Assembly: GCF_009905375.1 (NCBI RefSeq)
Contig: NC_133650.1
Coordinates: 176,216,623 to 176,280,622 of the forward strand
Length of the DNA stretch: 64,000 nucleotides
Source of the DNA: Apium graveolens
Taxonomy: Eukaryota; Streptophyta; Magnoliopsida; Apiales; Apiaceae
Direction of reading: 5' to 3'
Shown here piece by piece: positions 10,859 to 24,012 of this stretch (position 1 is the stretch's first letter; every line of letters starts with the position of its first letter). Both the position numbers and the translations under genes were made by a program. Below the pieces are notes generated by a model. That model did no database searches. It was not told the origin of the DNA and saw only the letters and a list, made by a program, of their open reading frames with translations.

Positions 10859-13800
10859 TAAATCATTTTAGTCATGACATTATCAAATATATCTAACACA
10901 AGCTTCCTGTTGTTTTCTTCTATTTGTTTCTGGAGTTGTTTGTGGAATTCAAGTTCATCAGCTTCAGATAGATCCAGCATTTCTTGCATTTCCAATAGAG
11001 TCTCATTGCTAGAGATACTCAATTGATCATCCAGTCTGAAAAATCTTATAACTCCCTTACCATCCATGAATTCCATCTGCCAAAAAAGGCTCAAATGCAC
11101 TCTCTTTCCTGTGAAGGGAATTGTAAGAGTTCTTGGAAGTGCATTCTTGGCTTTATCACTCCTTAGATATTCTATCTTCTTTAGAACTAACTTCTTTGCA
11201 ATTATATTGAAACCAAAGTTCTTCTTGAAGGATGAGAAGATCTTAATCAGTATAGAGTAGCTTTCTTCAAGAATTTTGTGAAGTGGCCAAGTGATTTCTT
11301 TCCCTCCCTTGTACTTGAACACCAGCCTTTCAATAAGATGTTTGTGAGCATCAATCCCTCTTACTTCTTCCAATTCATCCAAGTAGACGTTTATTTCAGA
11401 AAACTCCTTGATGTCACAGATGTATAAGAGATCCTCCTTATTGACTTTGGGTTGAGATTTGGTTAGGGTCTTGGATATAATAGTCACAGGCTTCATTTTC
11501 TTGGTTTCTCTAATCTTTGTCTTCTTTGGCTTGTTGAAGATAGGTAAGTTGAATTCAGGAATTGGCAGACTTTCCCAGTCTAATGGCTCATCACCATGAA
11601 AGTTCTTTGTTGGATCCACCTTGAATTCCTCATGCACTATTGAGGGCATGGATGTTTGAGTTTATGTTGTACACTTTTTGGGAATGTAGTCCTTCATTTC
11701 CTCATCACTAAAGTTCAATTTTCTTTTGGAGTGAAGCCTGTATCTGCACTTTCTTTTCTGTGGAGGTTCATTTTGCATTTGTTGATCTTGAGCTTCAGTA
11801 ATCACATGTGGTTTTTCAGAAATCTCAGTTATAGATTTGACAGCTTGAAGTTTGGCCAAGATAGCAGCTTGCTCCTTCTTTTGTTTGAGCTTCTTAGCAT
11901 CTAAAGCAGCCTGCTTCTTTTCTTGCTTGATCCTTTCTTTCTCTTCCTTCTTAGCTTCTACAAACAAAGGGTGTCCACCCACCACACATATTTCTTTTCC
12001 ATTCCTGTAGATTTTGGCTATTATCTTCTTTTGAGCTGAATCAGATGGATCTTTCTAAAATGCAATTGACCTTGCCAACAGCTTCTTTTCATCTGGCCTA
12101 GGTGTCTCAAACATAAGATCCACAGGATTTTTATCTGACAACTATGAATAGTTCCTTTTTGGCTTCAAAATTAGATTAGCTTTTGGAGATTTGATGCATG
12201 AAGTTTGGCCTTTTTCCAAGTTGCCTAGACTCATTTCATGCACTGAGATATGTTTGACTTGAGAATGGTGATGAAAAGTCTTGTCTGGTTTCTGTAGCTG
12301 ACCAAATTTCTTCTGAATATCTGCATCAATCTTCTTCCATTTTTCATATAGTTCCTTCTCAGCTGCTGCTACATCAATCTTTGTCAGTTTGTCATTTGAT
12401 TCCAGTTTTACTGCTGCTAGATTGGTGAGATCAATGTTATCCATAGTTGGTGGCTTAGTGAAAGCAATTGCTGGCACAATTACTTTGCTGACTTGAATAT
12501 TGAGCTTTTTCTCCCCCTCACTTGATGAACATTTCTCCCCCTTTTTGTTAGCATCAAGTTGTTGAGAAGAAGGGAGTTGCGCATCCATCAACTGTTGGAG
12601 CAGAGCAGTCTGAGCTTCTTGATTTGCAAGTATGTTGGCCACTGACTTCTCCATATTAGACAACCTATAGTCCATGGCCTCAACCTTTCTACTTAAATCA
12701 GCTTCTTTCCTCAATTTCTGAGCTATCTCAGTCATGGTGGTTCCAGGAAGTCTAGCATCCAACCTTGCTATAAAATCCTGTTTGGCATCAAAAAATTCTT
12801 TCTTCATTTCATCCACACTTTGACTGTGTTGGAGAGCTTGAATCTTGTGCAGCTGTAGAGCTTCAAGATGTGTTATAAGTAACCTTTTAGTGCTGGCACT
12901 TATGGATGCTTGAATGGTTGATTGGGTGTCATGAATAAGCTTGAATAATGTGGATTGGAGATGTGAATATGAACACTCTTTGGTTAACATCCAGGAAGGA
13001 GTGTCTGCATCTTCCCCTATGCTCATGCTGTCATGCTCATCATCCCCACCATCATCCCCAAAAGAGTCTCCAGCCAATTCAAACTCACTGCCAGTTGTAG
13101 ATGGCATAGTAGAGATTGCATCATTTTCCCTTTGTAATGAAGCAGTTGTATGCACCAAGTTAAGCATCTTTTTAGCCTCCTCATTGCCCTTACAGCTAGA
13201 GTTTGATAAGCTAGAACATGATGAGTAAATGTCTTAGCATCCAGGGAGATAGAATCTATGATAGCTTGATATTCTTGCTGAAATAGTCTCTTCCTTTCTG
13301 CATCACTGACATTCATTGACTCACTAGCAAGGGTGTCCACCCTTATAACTCCTATACCTATATTTCTCTCATGATCTCTCTTTTGTTTCATCAAGGGCTC
13401 CCCTTGGCTCACCACCCTCACACCCTCACCTTCACCTTCTAAGGTGAGACTCCCCTCACTCTCTTTTGTCAGGCTAGAAAAAATAGCTTGCACGAGTTCA
13501 CTCTTTTCCTCTCCTTTTTCCTGGGAGCAACCTAGCATCTCACTCATTTCACTCCCTTCCCTCAGTCCTAAGAGTGATTGTACAACTACTAACTCATCTA
13601 CACTTGATACAATTGTTGAATTTTCAGTGTGTGTAGAGAGTACCGACGGATTAGGAGCATCCTTCGGGATAGTAGTTAGGCTAGCCGACGGATGACTGCT
13701 GTTAGGCACATCCATCGGGATACAATCACTAACCGATGGATGAACAATATCCACCGGAATAGAAGAAATGAATGAGTTTGGAGTGGAGATTATTGTAGAC

Positions 13801-14228
13801 TATGTGAAGATTGATGAAAATTTGGGCACAGACGTCTCAATAGATCCTGAAAGAATTGGCAAGTGAGCCAACAAATTATCTAAAAGATGATGCTCACTTG
13901 CACTAGATTTTGGCTTCCCCAACAAATTTAAAGAAGGGGAATCAGGAATTAATGTGTTAATCATATCCATATCCAGAGAATTTGTGGGAGAGTTTGGTGT
14001 TTGAGGTGCTTCTATCACTAAAGATTTTGGTTGTGACTCCACATTTGTTGAAGCCACATCAAGCTGAATTTGAGATGGTGCAGTGACTGAGTCTTTGGCT
14101 CCATTTTGCACTGTGTGTGTTCCCTGTGCCTAGGGTTTTGGATCTCTTCTTTCTGGCATAGGTTTGAGGTGAACTTGTGTCCCTTACCCTCTTGGCCTGT
14201 GCTCCTGGTTGGGAGCTTGTTTCAATAG
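10852..14228 (-). pseudogene. Sirevirus B third ORF, C-terminal two-thirds
   Basis: Several open stretches follow one another on the minus strand (14228-13800, 13754-13023, 13167-12142, 11985-11662, 11649-10852), separated by single stops or frameshifts, and read as one decayed ORF. Visible parts in order: a basic cluster YARKKRSKT; a long Ser/Pro-rich spacer holding CCGACGGAT-type repeats; a helical stretch (EAMDYRLSNMEKSVANI, likely coiled coil); a Lys/Glu helix (AKKEEKERIKQEKKQAAL); and a C-terminal domain (DEPLDWESLPIPEFNLP...). No transmembrane segment is seen. The end at 10852 is artificial, because the last two codons and the stop come from the LTR of Sirevirus A. With the N-terminal part at 28144-29310 the ORF exceeds 1,500 codons. 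Confidence 0.75.
12511..12542 (-). other. Paired AGGGGGAG purine motifs in Sirevirus B
   Basis: Two exact copies of AGGGGGAG on the minus strand (12511-12518 and 12535-12542), 24 bp apart. From memory of the Sirevirus literature, repeated purine motifs of this kind (multiple polypurine tracts) are a hallmark of the genus, usually upstream of the 3' LTR. Here they lie within the decayed third ORF, encoding KKGEK and SEGEKK. Confidence 0.5.
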
Positions 14229-16435
14229 TGTAATAACCCCAATTTTTGGAAATTTTTGAAACCCTTATGAATAGTGTTTTTGCTGAATGAGAAAACTTTT
14301 CATGCCACACTATGTAGGGGTTCTGATATGGATATTCTGAGATTTTATTAGTACTCTATATGGTATATAAGTGTATGTAAAGATCGTCAGAATCCAATTC
14401 TGAACACTTTGATTTTTTCCCGGAAATCCACAAGATACGGAGAGAATTGAGTATAAGGTAACAGGATGAAAAGGATTTAAATTAAAGGATTATAATAGAG
14501 GATCATAAAAAGGAATATAATGTATTGAGAAAGGTTAAGGGAACTTAAGTAATAAGATCCCAGGTATGATCCTTCAAACGATAAACGAAAACGAAAGTTA
14601 AGCGAACCGTATAACAGATCAGCGGTCATTAGGCAAACAATTAGGAAGTTAATCAAAAGGATAAGAGAGGATGGTGTCATCCAACCAATAGAAAGAGGAC
14701 AAAGGAGGGGTGATGACATCACAAAGTGATGCAAGCATGACATAAGAGGGAAGGAAATGTGGTGGAATATTAACCACACAAAATCAAGGGTAAATGGGTA
14801 ATTGACCTAAAACAAAACAAAAACCTAGCAACCAAGCAAAACAAATCACAAAACACCAAACCCTCCATTTCTTCATGAAGCTCTCGGCTTCTTTCTTAAG
14901 AAATGGGAAGTCCAAGCTCCTCCACTTGCTATTTTACAAGGTAATTATCCTAGCTTCTCCTAGTTAAGTTACATACTTCCTATAAGTTTAAGCTTCTAAT
15001 TCCAAGCCAATCTTTTTCTAGAAATCAAGGAAGAAGATGGTGAATAGTACTTTCTTGAAATTAATTTTTGTGTTCTTGATTTCTTTGAAAGAACAAGCTT
15101 GTAGGAGGTTAGATTAAGGCTTCCATGGGCATTCCAAGGATCTTTCATGGATTAAAAGCTTCAAGGAAGGTATAACTCTTCATGATCTTAGTTTTAAGTT
15201 CGTTGTTTAGATTTCCTAATGTTGAGATGATGGGTTAGTGTAATGGGTTTGTAATTATGTTTAAAGCTTGTTATGAGTAGTTTAGTTGGTGAGAGGCATG
15301 ATTATTGTGTGTTTAGAGATGGGTTGATTTTGTGATATTTTTGGAGTTGGAAATCTTGGTTATTAGTTAATGAACCTAAGTAAAGCTTTTAGTTCATGTG
15401 GGGAATAAGTATAAATTATTAATGTGGATTTTTTGGGGCTGTTATGATGTGGTTTGGATGGATGTTGGTTGTATGATTGATTTGAGGTTGAATTGTGGTT
15501 GGTTTTGAATGGTTTAAATTTGGGAAATCACGTAAACATAGCCGTCGTAACGTCCGATTTTCTTTAGACTGTTTTTGTGCATAACATTAGGACCCAAGAA
15601 CCCCCTTCTAGATTATGACCATTGCCATGTCTAGATAGCTCGTGTTACGAGCTTCATTTTGATATGTAGTTCGTTCGATTCCGATGCACGGTTTAGGAGA
15701 AACGACCGTTTTAAGTAACGGCGTTTTGCGAACGAAACATTTCCCCTCGCCTTACTTTGAAACATAGGTTAAAGACCAAAAAGGGTTAATTAATGTATGA
15801 AACAATTATGGTAAGAGTGTTAGGCAGTTGGTAAGACACTCGCGAAGGAATCGCCTTAAAACTCGTAATGGTTAATTTATTAAAAATGGTGGAGCCGAGG
15901 GTACTCGAGTGACTTAAGAAAATCAGTAAGCGCAAAACAAGCGTTAGAGTCTAAGTTAGTTAAAGTATAGATTTACAAGTGACTTTGGTTTAATTCCAAC
16001 TTACTTGTTGTTTATAGGTTACCAGACTCGTCCCGAGCCATTCGTAACCCCCAGTCGCTCAAGCAAGTTTTCTACCCGATATACTGTTGTTGTGATGTAA
16101 ATATATGTATATGCATTATCTTGTGATAGTGCATGATTGTTATTAGCAAATTTTGCGATATATTGGAGCATACTGATATGGTATATATGCATGTCTGTTT
16201 CGTAATCTGGTTATCTATCTGTTGATTTCAATGCTTATAGTTGCATAATACCTATGCTAGAAATAAGCAAGTAGTTGCGTATACCCTTAGTATAGAGGAT
16301 AAAAGGTGAATATATTTCTAAACCGGGAGTCGATGTTCCCGAGTATATTATATATATATACATTTATATATATATGGATATAGTTTTTAAAACTATTGAT
16401 CGAATAAGGTTTATTCGATACCTTTATTTTACTTA

Positions 16436-16700
16436 ATTGAATATTAATTTGAGTATTCATTCGAGGGCTTATGACTCAGTTTAGTTTATTATTTGAATAT
16501 TATTTGAATATTTATTCGAGGGCTTATGACTCAGTTTATTTTATTATTTGAATATTATTTGAATATTCATTCGAGGGCTTATGACTCAGTTTATATTATT
16601 ATTGAATATTACTTGGATATTCATTTGAGGATGTATGACTCCTTTATTTTATGAATATTATTTATAGTATTCATTCGAGGTATTATGACTCCGCTTATTA
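16436..16700 (+). repeat. Tandem repeat in LTR of element G (about 59-bp unit)
   Basis: Five diverging copies of a unit with the core ATTCATTCGAGGGCTTATGA followed by CTCAGTTTA and an AT-rich spacer. The same array is in the right LTR at about 26210-26475. Confidence 0.75.
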
Positions 16701-17185
16701 CTTAATAATATTCTTTATTGTATTAAAGAATAAGGTGTCGATAATCAAACTTATTTTTGATTATTCAAATAAAGATATTACTTTCGTATAAGTATATCTT
16801 TGATTATTTGCTATTCATTCAAGTATAAGTTTTCCAACTTCTACCTCAATTATTCTTATGGGAATATTATTTAAATAATAATATTCAGATATTTCTTTCA
16901 TATCGGGACTGATTTATTTTAATAAATCAGTATTACTCCAAACATTCTAAAAAAAATGTTTTCGAGTCTTCAAAATGATTTTTAAAAGTTAGAGCGGATC
17001 CCAAAACTCATTTTTATATTTAAGATCTTCCTTTCAAAGGGAATTTAAATATTCGCTCAAAACCTGGGGAATCCGGCTCAGTGGTGTATTTTATATTCGC
17101 AACGAGGTTGCTGTTTTGGTAAATGAATTGATTACTTACCCAACGTTCGGGAAGTAAGTCCATCTATCGAGTCGGCATAAGCAAC

Positions 17186-17275
17186 ATGGGCTCAGTGGGC
17201 GTCCATGATAGTGTAAGTGGCTCAGTGGGAGTCCATCAAACGCATAAGTGGCTGAGTGGCAGTCCAGCATAAGGT
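17186..17275 (+). repeat. Three short repeats GGCTCAGTGGGNGTCCAT in LTR of element G
   Basis: Three copies (the last reads GGCTGAGTGGCAGTCCAG) about 35 bp apart, with a shorter relative (GGCTCAGTGG) at about 17075. Matched in the right LTR at about 26965-27050. Spaced copies in an LTR could be protein-binding sites; that is inference. Confidence 0.55.
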
Positions 17276-18444
17276 CCTATTGCGACCAGGGTGATGACCA
17301 GTGGGGAATTCGTCCATCTACTAGTAGAAAAGGTTACTTATTGGTATCTTTGCCTAATCAGCAAGATATCAGGTTTATGCCAAAATTCTTTCCTTTCCAA
17401 ATTTATTGGATATTGCAATTCTGTTCATACTTTACATGACAGAGGTTTTCAGGAAATGTATGTATACATATAGGTGTATATATATATCGGGACTTAATGA
17501 AGTATATCATAACTTCATTTCCTTCAAAATATTTCAAAGATTGAATCTATTCAAGTCTTATCTTGTAGTCTCATCAGTATGATGAACTTTTGAAATTAAT
17601 TATAACTTGAACGGTGGTAGTTCAAGTAGTATTTGGAAAAAGATATAAGTATATTGGAGTATCTTGTAACTTCATCTTTTAAACTTATATCTAGTAAATG
17701 ATTATCTTATGTATGACAAAGATTTTCAGAAAAACGTTGAGACAAGGTTAGATGTATTAGATCACCTTGCAACGATATTTTTATACAGTTATAAACTGGA
17801 ACTTTGTGTATATTATGCATGGAAGAGGACTTCCAAGATTTTGAAAAGTATATATGTATATATACTAAATATTTTGCGACTTCATCGCATTAAAATATCA
17901 AACTTGGTTCATTTCTTTTGACCAAGACTTTCATGAGTACTATGAGAAGGCTCATATATTGTTAATCATTATACATATTATTTTGGTGGGCTTGCTGCTC
18001 ACCCTTGCTTTCTTCTTTCATCACACAATATCAGATAGACAAGATGAACAGGACCAAGCTCCCAATTCGCGAGCGGATAGGAAATATTCTTCAGTTTCCT
18101 ATAGGCGATGATGTCGTTGTAGCTGAGGTAGGAACTACCAATAGGCTAGGCTTTCAACTTTTGATGTACCAGATTTATGTATATTTATGAATTGTAGTAA
18201 TGGCAAAGAAATGTAAATTTATTCAGAAAACCTTTTAAGGTGTATTGGCAGATAATTGTGGAATAAAATGACTTGAGGTTATTTTTGGATGTTCATCTCT
18301 GAGACTATAACGTGTGGTGTGTGTGTTTATTGTGGGGTCACAGTACAGAGTAGTTGAGTAATTATTAAGATTGGGTGTTATTAAGGGAAATGGAACTCGT
18401 GACAACCCGGATCCCCGACCCCGGATTTTGGGGCATTACAGAAA

Positions 18445-18456
18445 TGGTATCAGAGC
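18445..18456 (+). other. Primer-binding site of element G
   Basis: TGGTATCAGAGC, a perfect match to the usual plant initiator tRNA-Met primer-binding site, four bases after the left LTR. Confidence 0.9.
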
Positions 18457-21400
18457 TAAGCGTTATAAACCTCAGAGATGAAGTGACGTTAAGATAATAA
18501 GTACACTAAGATAAATAAGAACTCTTGCCAAGTTCATAGTCGGACTACCTAACGTAGTACTGACAGTTAAAACCCTTATGGGAACCCTTATAAATATCGT
18601 GATAGTAGCGTAGTTCGTTATCGTATATGGTAGCGGGACTCCGAACCCTGAGGTTGAGAAGTGACAGCGCGATGATGTTTTATTACTAATTGGAGATCGG
18701 ATTGTGGATCCGATAGAGCGTCCTAACGCAGGACCGGATGATGTTCATATTGAGGATGTAATGGGTGAGGATGTTGTCCTAGATGGGATTGTTGCTGAGG
18801 AGGATCTCGAGGAAGATCCTAACAAGAATGAATAAAGGACCATTGAGGAATTGATGACCATGGTTAGGGAAACTACCAGAGGTAGGATTGGCCGGTCACT
18901 ACCGGAGGTTCGTTCAAGTTTGTAAAGATAGTAGCCCCTTTAACGCGGCTTACTCGTAATACTGAGAAGTTTGAATGGACAGAGAAATACGAGAAAAGCT
19001 TTTAACAACTAAAGCAAAGGTTGGTGACGGCCCCTATGTTGGCATTCTCGGATGGAAAAAGGAGATTTTGTGATTTGTATTGACGCTTCGCATAAGGACT
19101 AGGGTGTTTCTTATACAGCACAACAAGGTAATCGCGTACGCGTCAAGACAAATAAGGGAATTTAAAATTCGATATCCCCATCCATGAGCTTGGGCTCATG
19201 GCAATAGTTTTGCCCTAAAGATTTGAGGCACTACTTGTATGGAGAGAAGTGTGAGATTCACAAACCATAGGAGCTCTAGTACATTTTTACGTAGAAAGAG
19301 CTCAACATATGCCAGAGGAGGCGGTTAGAGCTAATCAAGAATTATGATTGGGAGATTCTTTATCATTCGGGGAAAGCCAATGTGGTGGCTGATGCCCTTA
19401 GTTAAAAGGAGAGACTCAAGATAATAATGTCTTTGGGAGAGTTTATAAGAGATTTTTAGAAAATGGAAATAGAAGTGAAGGTAACCGGAGCCGGTACCGA
19501 AAAGCCGTTTGAGATTGCAATACAGTCCGAATTATCGGAAGAGAACATATTGTGCCAGAAAAAGTGATGAATGAAGGCAGAGAGCCAACAATTAGATAAA
19601 AGATTAATACCGAGAAAGATGATAAAGGAATAATGAGGTATTCCTACAGAATTTGGGTTCCAAATGTTCAAGAGCCTAAAGATGAAATCTTAGATGAAAG
19701 CTAGTTTGAGGAATAAGATTTAGAGCAAACCCTGAACGTGATAGTCAGGGAGGTCGCCATCAAGATAGAAGGAACCCATAACATAATGAAGTGGAAAATG
19801 AGGATTTTAACGTATAAGATAACCCCAAGTATGGGAGAAGGATGAAACATTTCATATTAAGGAAACAGAAAGTCGAGTAAGGAAAGGAGACCCGAGATGG
19901 TACCCCTATACGGCAATTCATGGACCTGTCTAAAGAGAACTTAGACTATTATCCCCAACCACCACCCTGAGGAGACAGTGCGGTGGGAAATTCTTTCAGG
20001 ACCTTTAAGTCGCTAAGCTCTCAGAGTTCCAAGGAACAAGCGAACCCAGTAGAGGCGAGAGCCTGGCTAAAGAAAATATAGGAATCATTTGAGATTCTAA
20101 ATGATGGACGAATCACAAAAGACTGTTTTTGTCACTTACCCTCCTAAGAAAGAGGCCACCCGCTGGTGAAAGGCCAAGGAAGGCACGGAGCAAGAGATTA
20201 TAATAAACTGATTTAAGTTCAGACAATTATTTTCGGGAAAGTACTTCCCAAGGTTATGAAGGTAGTGTAAAAGCTTTGGAGCTAGAACAAAAGCGGATGA
20301 GTATGATGAATTATGAATCTAAATTGTAAAAGTTATCAAGATTCGTTCTGAGGACACGAATCCAGAATGACGGGATATTTGAAATCAATGCTTATGTTGT
20401 GTTGGTTCATGAAATAATGATAAGGGAAAGGAAAATAAAAAGAAACTGAAGTGGAAAGGAATATAAAGGCAATAGAGTTTGAGGAATGATAAGGAAGTTG
20501 GGTATGAGGAAACCCTAAAGACTCGTAGTAATAGAAATAGAAAAGTATGTAATCGTCAGGATGAGGGTGATTCACCATGAGTTAAATTGATGGTTGAAGG
20601 CATAAGAGATAAATATATTTTATCCCCTGTAAGTTGGGAGGATTTGAGGAAACCTTGAGATAGTTCGAAGGATAAATATTGAGACGCGGATAGACTGAGG
20701 AGACAAGGAAGTAAGAAATTAGGAAAATTGGATGAAGGAAGTGACCTTCAAGAATGTGAAGTGTAAGACCGGTGGCATGATACCCAGAAAGGGAGATGCC
20801 AGGTATGAGAGATATCCCAACATTGAGATGACTGTTGAGATAAACAACAAAAGTAAATAAGGAATTATTAAGAAGAAGTTCACGTTAAACACGACCAATA
20901 TCTTCCAGAACATCCTTGTTATCGTTACCAAATTAGGCAAGACAAGCGGATAACCGTTGTTATCTTTTGGAGGCCATATTGATTGACCCTATTTTGAATA
21001 CAGATGTTATTGTGAAATTAGGCATATACTATCGAGGTCGGAATGATTGAATAAGACACCCTTGTCAGGGATATATGACTTGATTTATCCATGGAAGGAT
21101 GCAGGTACCTTTTAAAGGTGGAATTAAGGATAGAACATCGGTAACTTAAAATGAATCCTAGGGGAATGCATAAAGGTTGGCATTTCACCCTTAATAGGGA
21201 CATCATGAGTTATGACAGTATGATTTGGAAAGGGGTTAAGGTAACAACAACCTTTAAGAATCAGTGGAGAAATTTTTCAGAAGTATATAGACAATAGTTC
21301 TAGTAATAGTATATGGTATTTTGATATGCCCTGTATCTAGGGAATACCGGAGGAACGATTGAAGGATAACCTTAGAGGTTTTACAAGGAGAAAGGTAATA

Positions 21401-23999
21401 TTCAAAATTCTCAAGAATAGAAATGTTGATAAAGGAAATATGACGTAATTATAATGTTGCCAAGTGGGGCACGTGTTAAATCACGAGAAAGTATGGATCG
21501 AACCAGTAATGGTCGAAATTGTTCAGGGCAATTAGGACTTAAGATAAAAGATGTTCTAATTATGATTGAGAGTCAGTCATGACAGTGATTAACCTCTAAA
21601 GACTGAGGGGATAACTTATGGAAAAATGGTATTTTTTTTTTACTCATCAGATTTTAAGGAAAGCATTTTCACATAAGCTGTGATTGAAATAAGGTAGAAA
21701 ATTTATTTGGAGGTGGTTAAAATGACATTGACTGTAAGGAAATTTTACTATCAGGAAAGGCCAAAGAGGTGGCCGACACTTTAAAGGTAAGAGGATAATT
21801 ATTGGCGCTTGTGCCAAAGGAATACAGTGATGATGGTTAAAGCTATGAAGGTTGTATTATGGTTTGGAAGATTGACATTCCTTCTGTTGACTGTGCAATA
21901 TCCAACCGTAATAGTAGTTGGTAAAGGTTTAATTCGTGTAATCGCCATGAGCGGGCTATCTATCTCAGAAGATACTATCTTGAGATAAGCCAGGACCATG
22001 TTTCAAAAAGGACTAGATGAACCCTTGAGTTAAGTCTTCAATTTAAGGCATATGATTTAGAATGGTATTAACCTGCTATCGTTGCTTTGATTGAAACTCT
22101 TCTGCAATTTTATCTGCTTCATGTCATGTATGTATGTCAGGATCAGGAGTGTCTTCATGAATCAGAAATGGTGATTATGTTACCTCCTTAGAAGGATTTG
22201 ATACGACATGTATGGACTCCGTATGGTTAGCTATTAAGACTTCATGGAAAATGAATGACTACAGTAGGTCAGTGGTGGACCATAGTAAGGCAGCAATGAT
22301 TCTGCGAGTATTGAGCTGATTACAACCGTGAGAGTTGTATTGGAATGGGTGTTGAGATTGAGTACCACTAATCGGGTCGTGGTAGTGTATAAGTTATCAT
22401 TGATAGACTAATTAAGTAGAGTATCTACCTATTGTATATTTATTCTTTCTTATCAATAGAGAGTCGTATTATTATACGAGGAGGGTTGCGGTGCAAGCAT
22501 AGAACTCTAGTAACGATGATGTCTAGAATGAGATCCCAGGTTCGATTTTCGAAATCGAGGGAGTTTCAAAGGTGATTGTGTATAAGCTCGAGGAAGAGCA
22601 TGGGTCCGTAGAATGATGGACGGAATAGAAAATATTTAGGCATGTGAAATACGATGCTATAATACTTGATGTTGATATAAATACTCATATGTTTCGTTCT
22701 CCTATGACAAACCTCTATAGTTCAGAGGTAGGTTCCAAGCCAGATATTTTGTGGCAGTATATTTTTTTTTCATATATACAATTCTCTTCAATTCGTTCTT
22801 TTCTCTTCTTTTCATTTCATGTAAGCTGAGAAGAACAACCCTTCCAGAAAGGGGAGGTATTGCCGAATGACTATCTATCTGTGTGATAGAAGCCTAGTAG
22901 GATACCATCTATTGTTTAATTGTTTGTCAAGTACTAAAGGCTGGCTACCTTCTGTACTAACTATGCAATATAACAAGTGTTCATGATCATAGTGATCTCT
23001 CAACAAATTCTTTTACTTCTATATGAAGGATTAAGCTTTCGAAAATAGAAACAGCTGAAAAAGGAGTAATAAAGTTTTGGTGGTATTCGGAATGGAAACA
23101 CATTCGTGATACTAAGGTTGACGTGGTTATTAAAAGGTTATAGAACGCTAACGAGCCAAAGGTATAACCAGTATAATATTAGGAATGGAAGGTAATAGCG
23201 ATTACGAACTGGAAAAGAATGGGTATTGAGAAGCAAAAGCTCTAATGCTAAAAGCTATAATGAGAGTCTGTGCAATAGACTTGAAAGAATTTGGAATGAT
23301 CACTTAACGCGGATTAAGTTATCTTACGACAATAGATCATATGTCATTATCGAGATGTCGCCTTATAAGATCCTTGAGGGAAGACAATGTCGATCTCCCT
23401 TATGTTAGGATGAAGATGTAGAGCGCAAGATGCTCGGACCTGCAGTAGTCTAAAGGACCAAGGATATGATAAATCTAATCAGAGGATGGCTGGTAGTAGC
23501 CCAAGATGGGAACACGAAGTATGTTGATTTAACACGAAAGGACAAGGAATGGGAAATAGGGGACCTAGTAATGTTATAGGTATCCCTTGGGAAAAGGGTT
23601 GATGAGATTCGGAAAGAAAGGAAAGCTAAGTCCACGAATTGTTGGACCCTTGGATATATTAAGACGTATTGGGAGGATAGCATATGAGCTAGCCCTAACC
23701 CCGAACATGTAGCAGGTCGTAACATGTTCCACGTATCAATGTTAAGGAAGTGTAATTCAGATGCCAGATAAATAGGGGCATATGAGCGCATAGACATGCA
23801 ACCCGACGTAACCTATATGAAGTGACCAGGAAGGCTTATAGAGTGAAAAGGAACAAGTGCTTAGGATAAGGATTATCAAACTAGGCAGAGTTTGGTGGTA
23901 GGACCACAATGTGGGAAAATTTACTTGAGAGTTAGAAAGTGCAATGCTAAGAGGGTATCCCTATTCATTTTCTATCTGATTCCGGGACGGAATCCTTTT

Positions 24000-24011
24000 A
24001 AGGAGGGGAGA
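24000..24011 (+). other. Polypurine tract of element G
   Basis: AAGGAGGGGAGA lies one base before the right LTR and is the plus-strand primer for cDNA synthesis. Confidence 0.85.
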
Positions 24012-24012
24012 C

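Larger units (their letters stand above)
14229..18440 (+). repeat. Left LTR of gypsy element G
   Basis: 4212 bp, starting TGTAATAACC and ending GGGGCATTACA. Comparing the first about 650 bp with the right LTR by eye I count eight substitutions, seven of them transitions, i.e. about 1 percent. Short ORFs inside it (for example 17248-17439 and 17709-17921) are repeated in the other LTR and look like nothing known. Compared with the right LTR it has a net 86 bp more, near 18024-18105. Confidence 0.92.
18441..24012 (+). pseudogene. Decayed and reordered interior of element G
   Basis: The interior is full of stops, but fragments are readable. At about 19020-19420 there is a reverse transcriptase end plus RNase H (VTAPMLAFSDG, AYASRQ, HYLYGEKCEI, GKANVVADAL). 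A capsid-type gag fragment lies at about 19995-20270 (EPVEARAWLKK, SFEILNDGR, LFSGKYFPR). The integrase C-terminus lies at about 23230-23760 (MSPYKILEGRQCRSPLC, EIGDLVML, FHVSMLRK). These are chromovirus (Tekay/Del) style. The pol fragment lies 5' of gag, opposite to the normal gag-pol order, so the interior is rearranged as well as mutated. It cannot encode its own enzymes. Confidence 0.72.

Noticed and set aside
14059..14310. 83-codon minus-strand ORF spanning 14229
   Set aside because: A chimera: its first part is LTR sequence of gypsy G and only the later part belongs to the Sirevirus B third ORF.
17248..18190. Short plus-strand ORFs in the left LTR of gypsy G (and twins at 27024-27699)
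   Set aside because: They lie in LTR sequence, have no family match and are open by chance in both copies.
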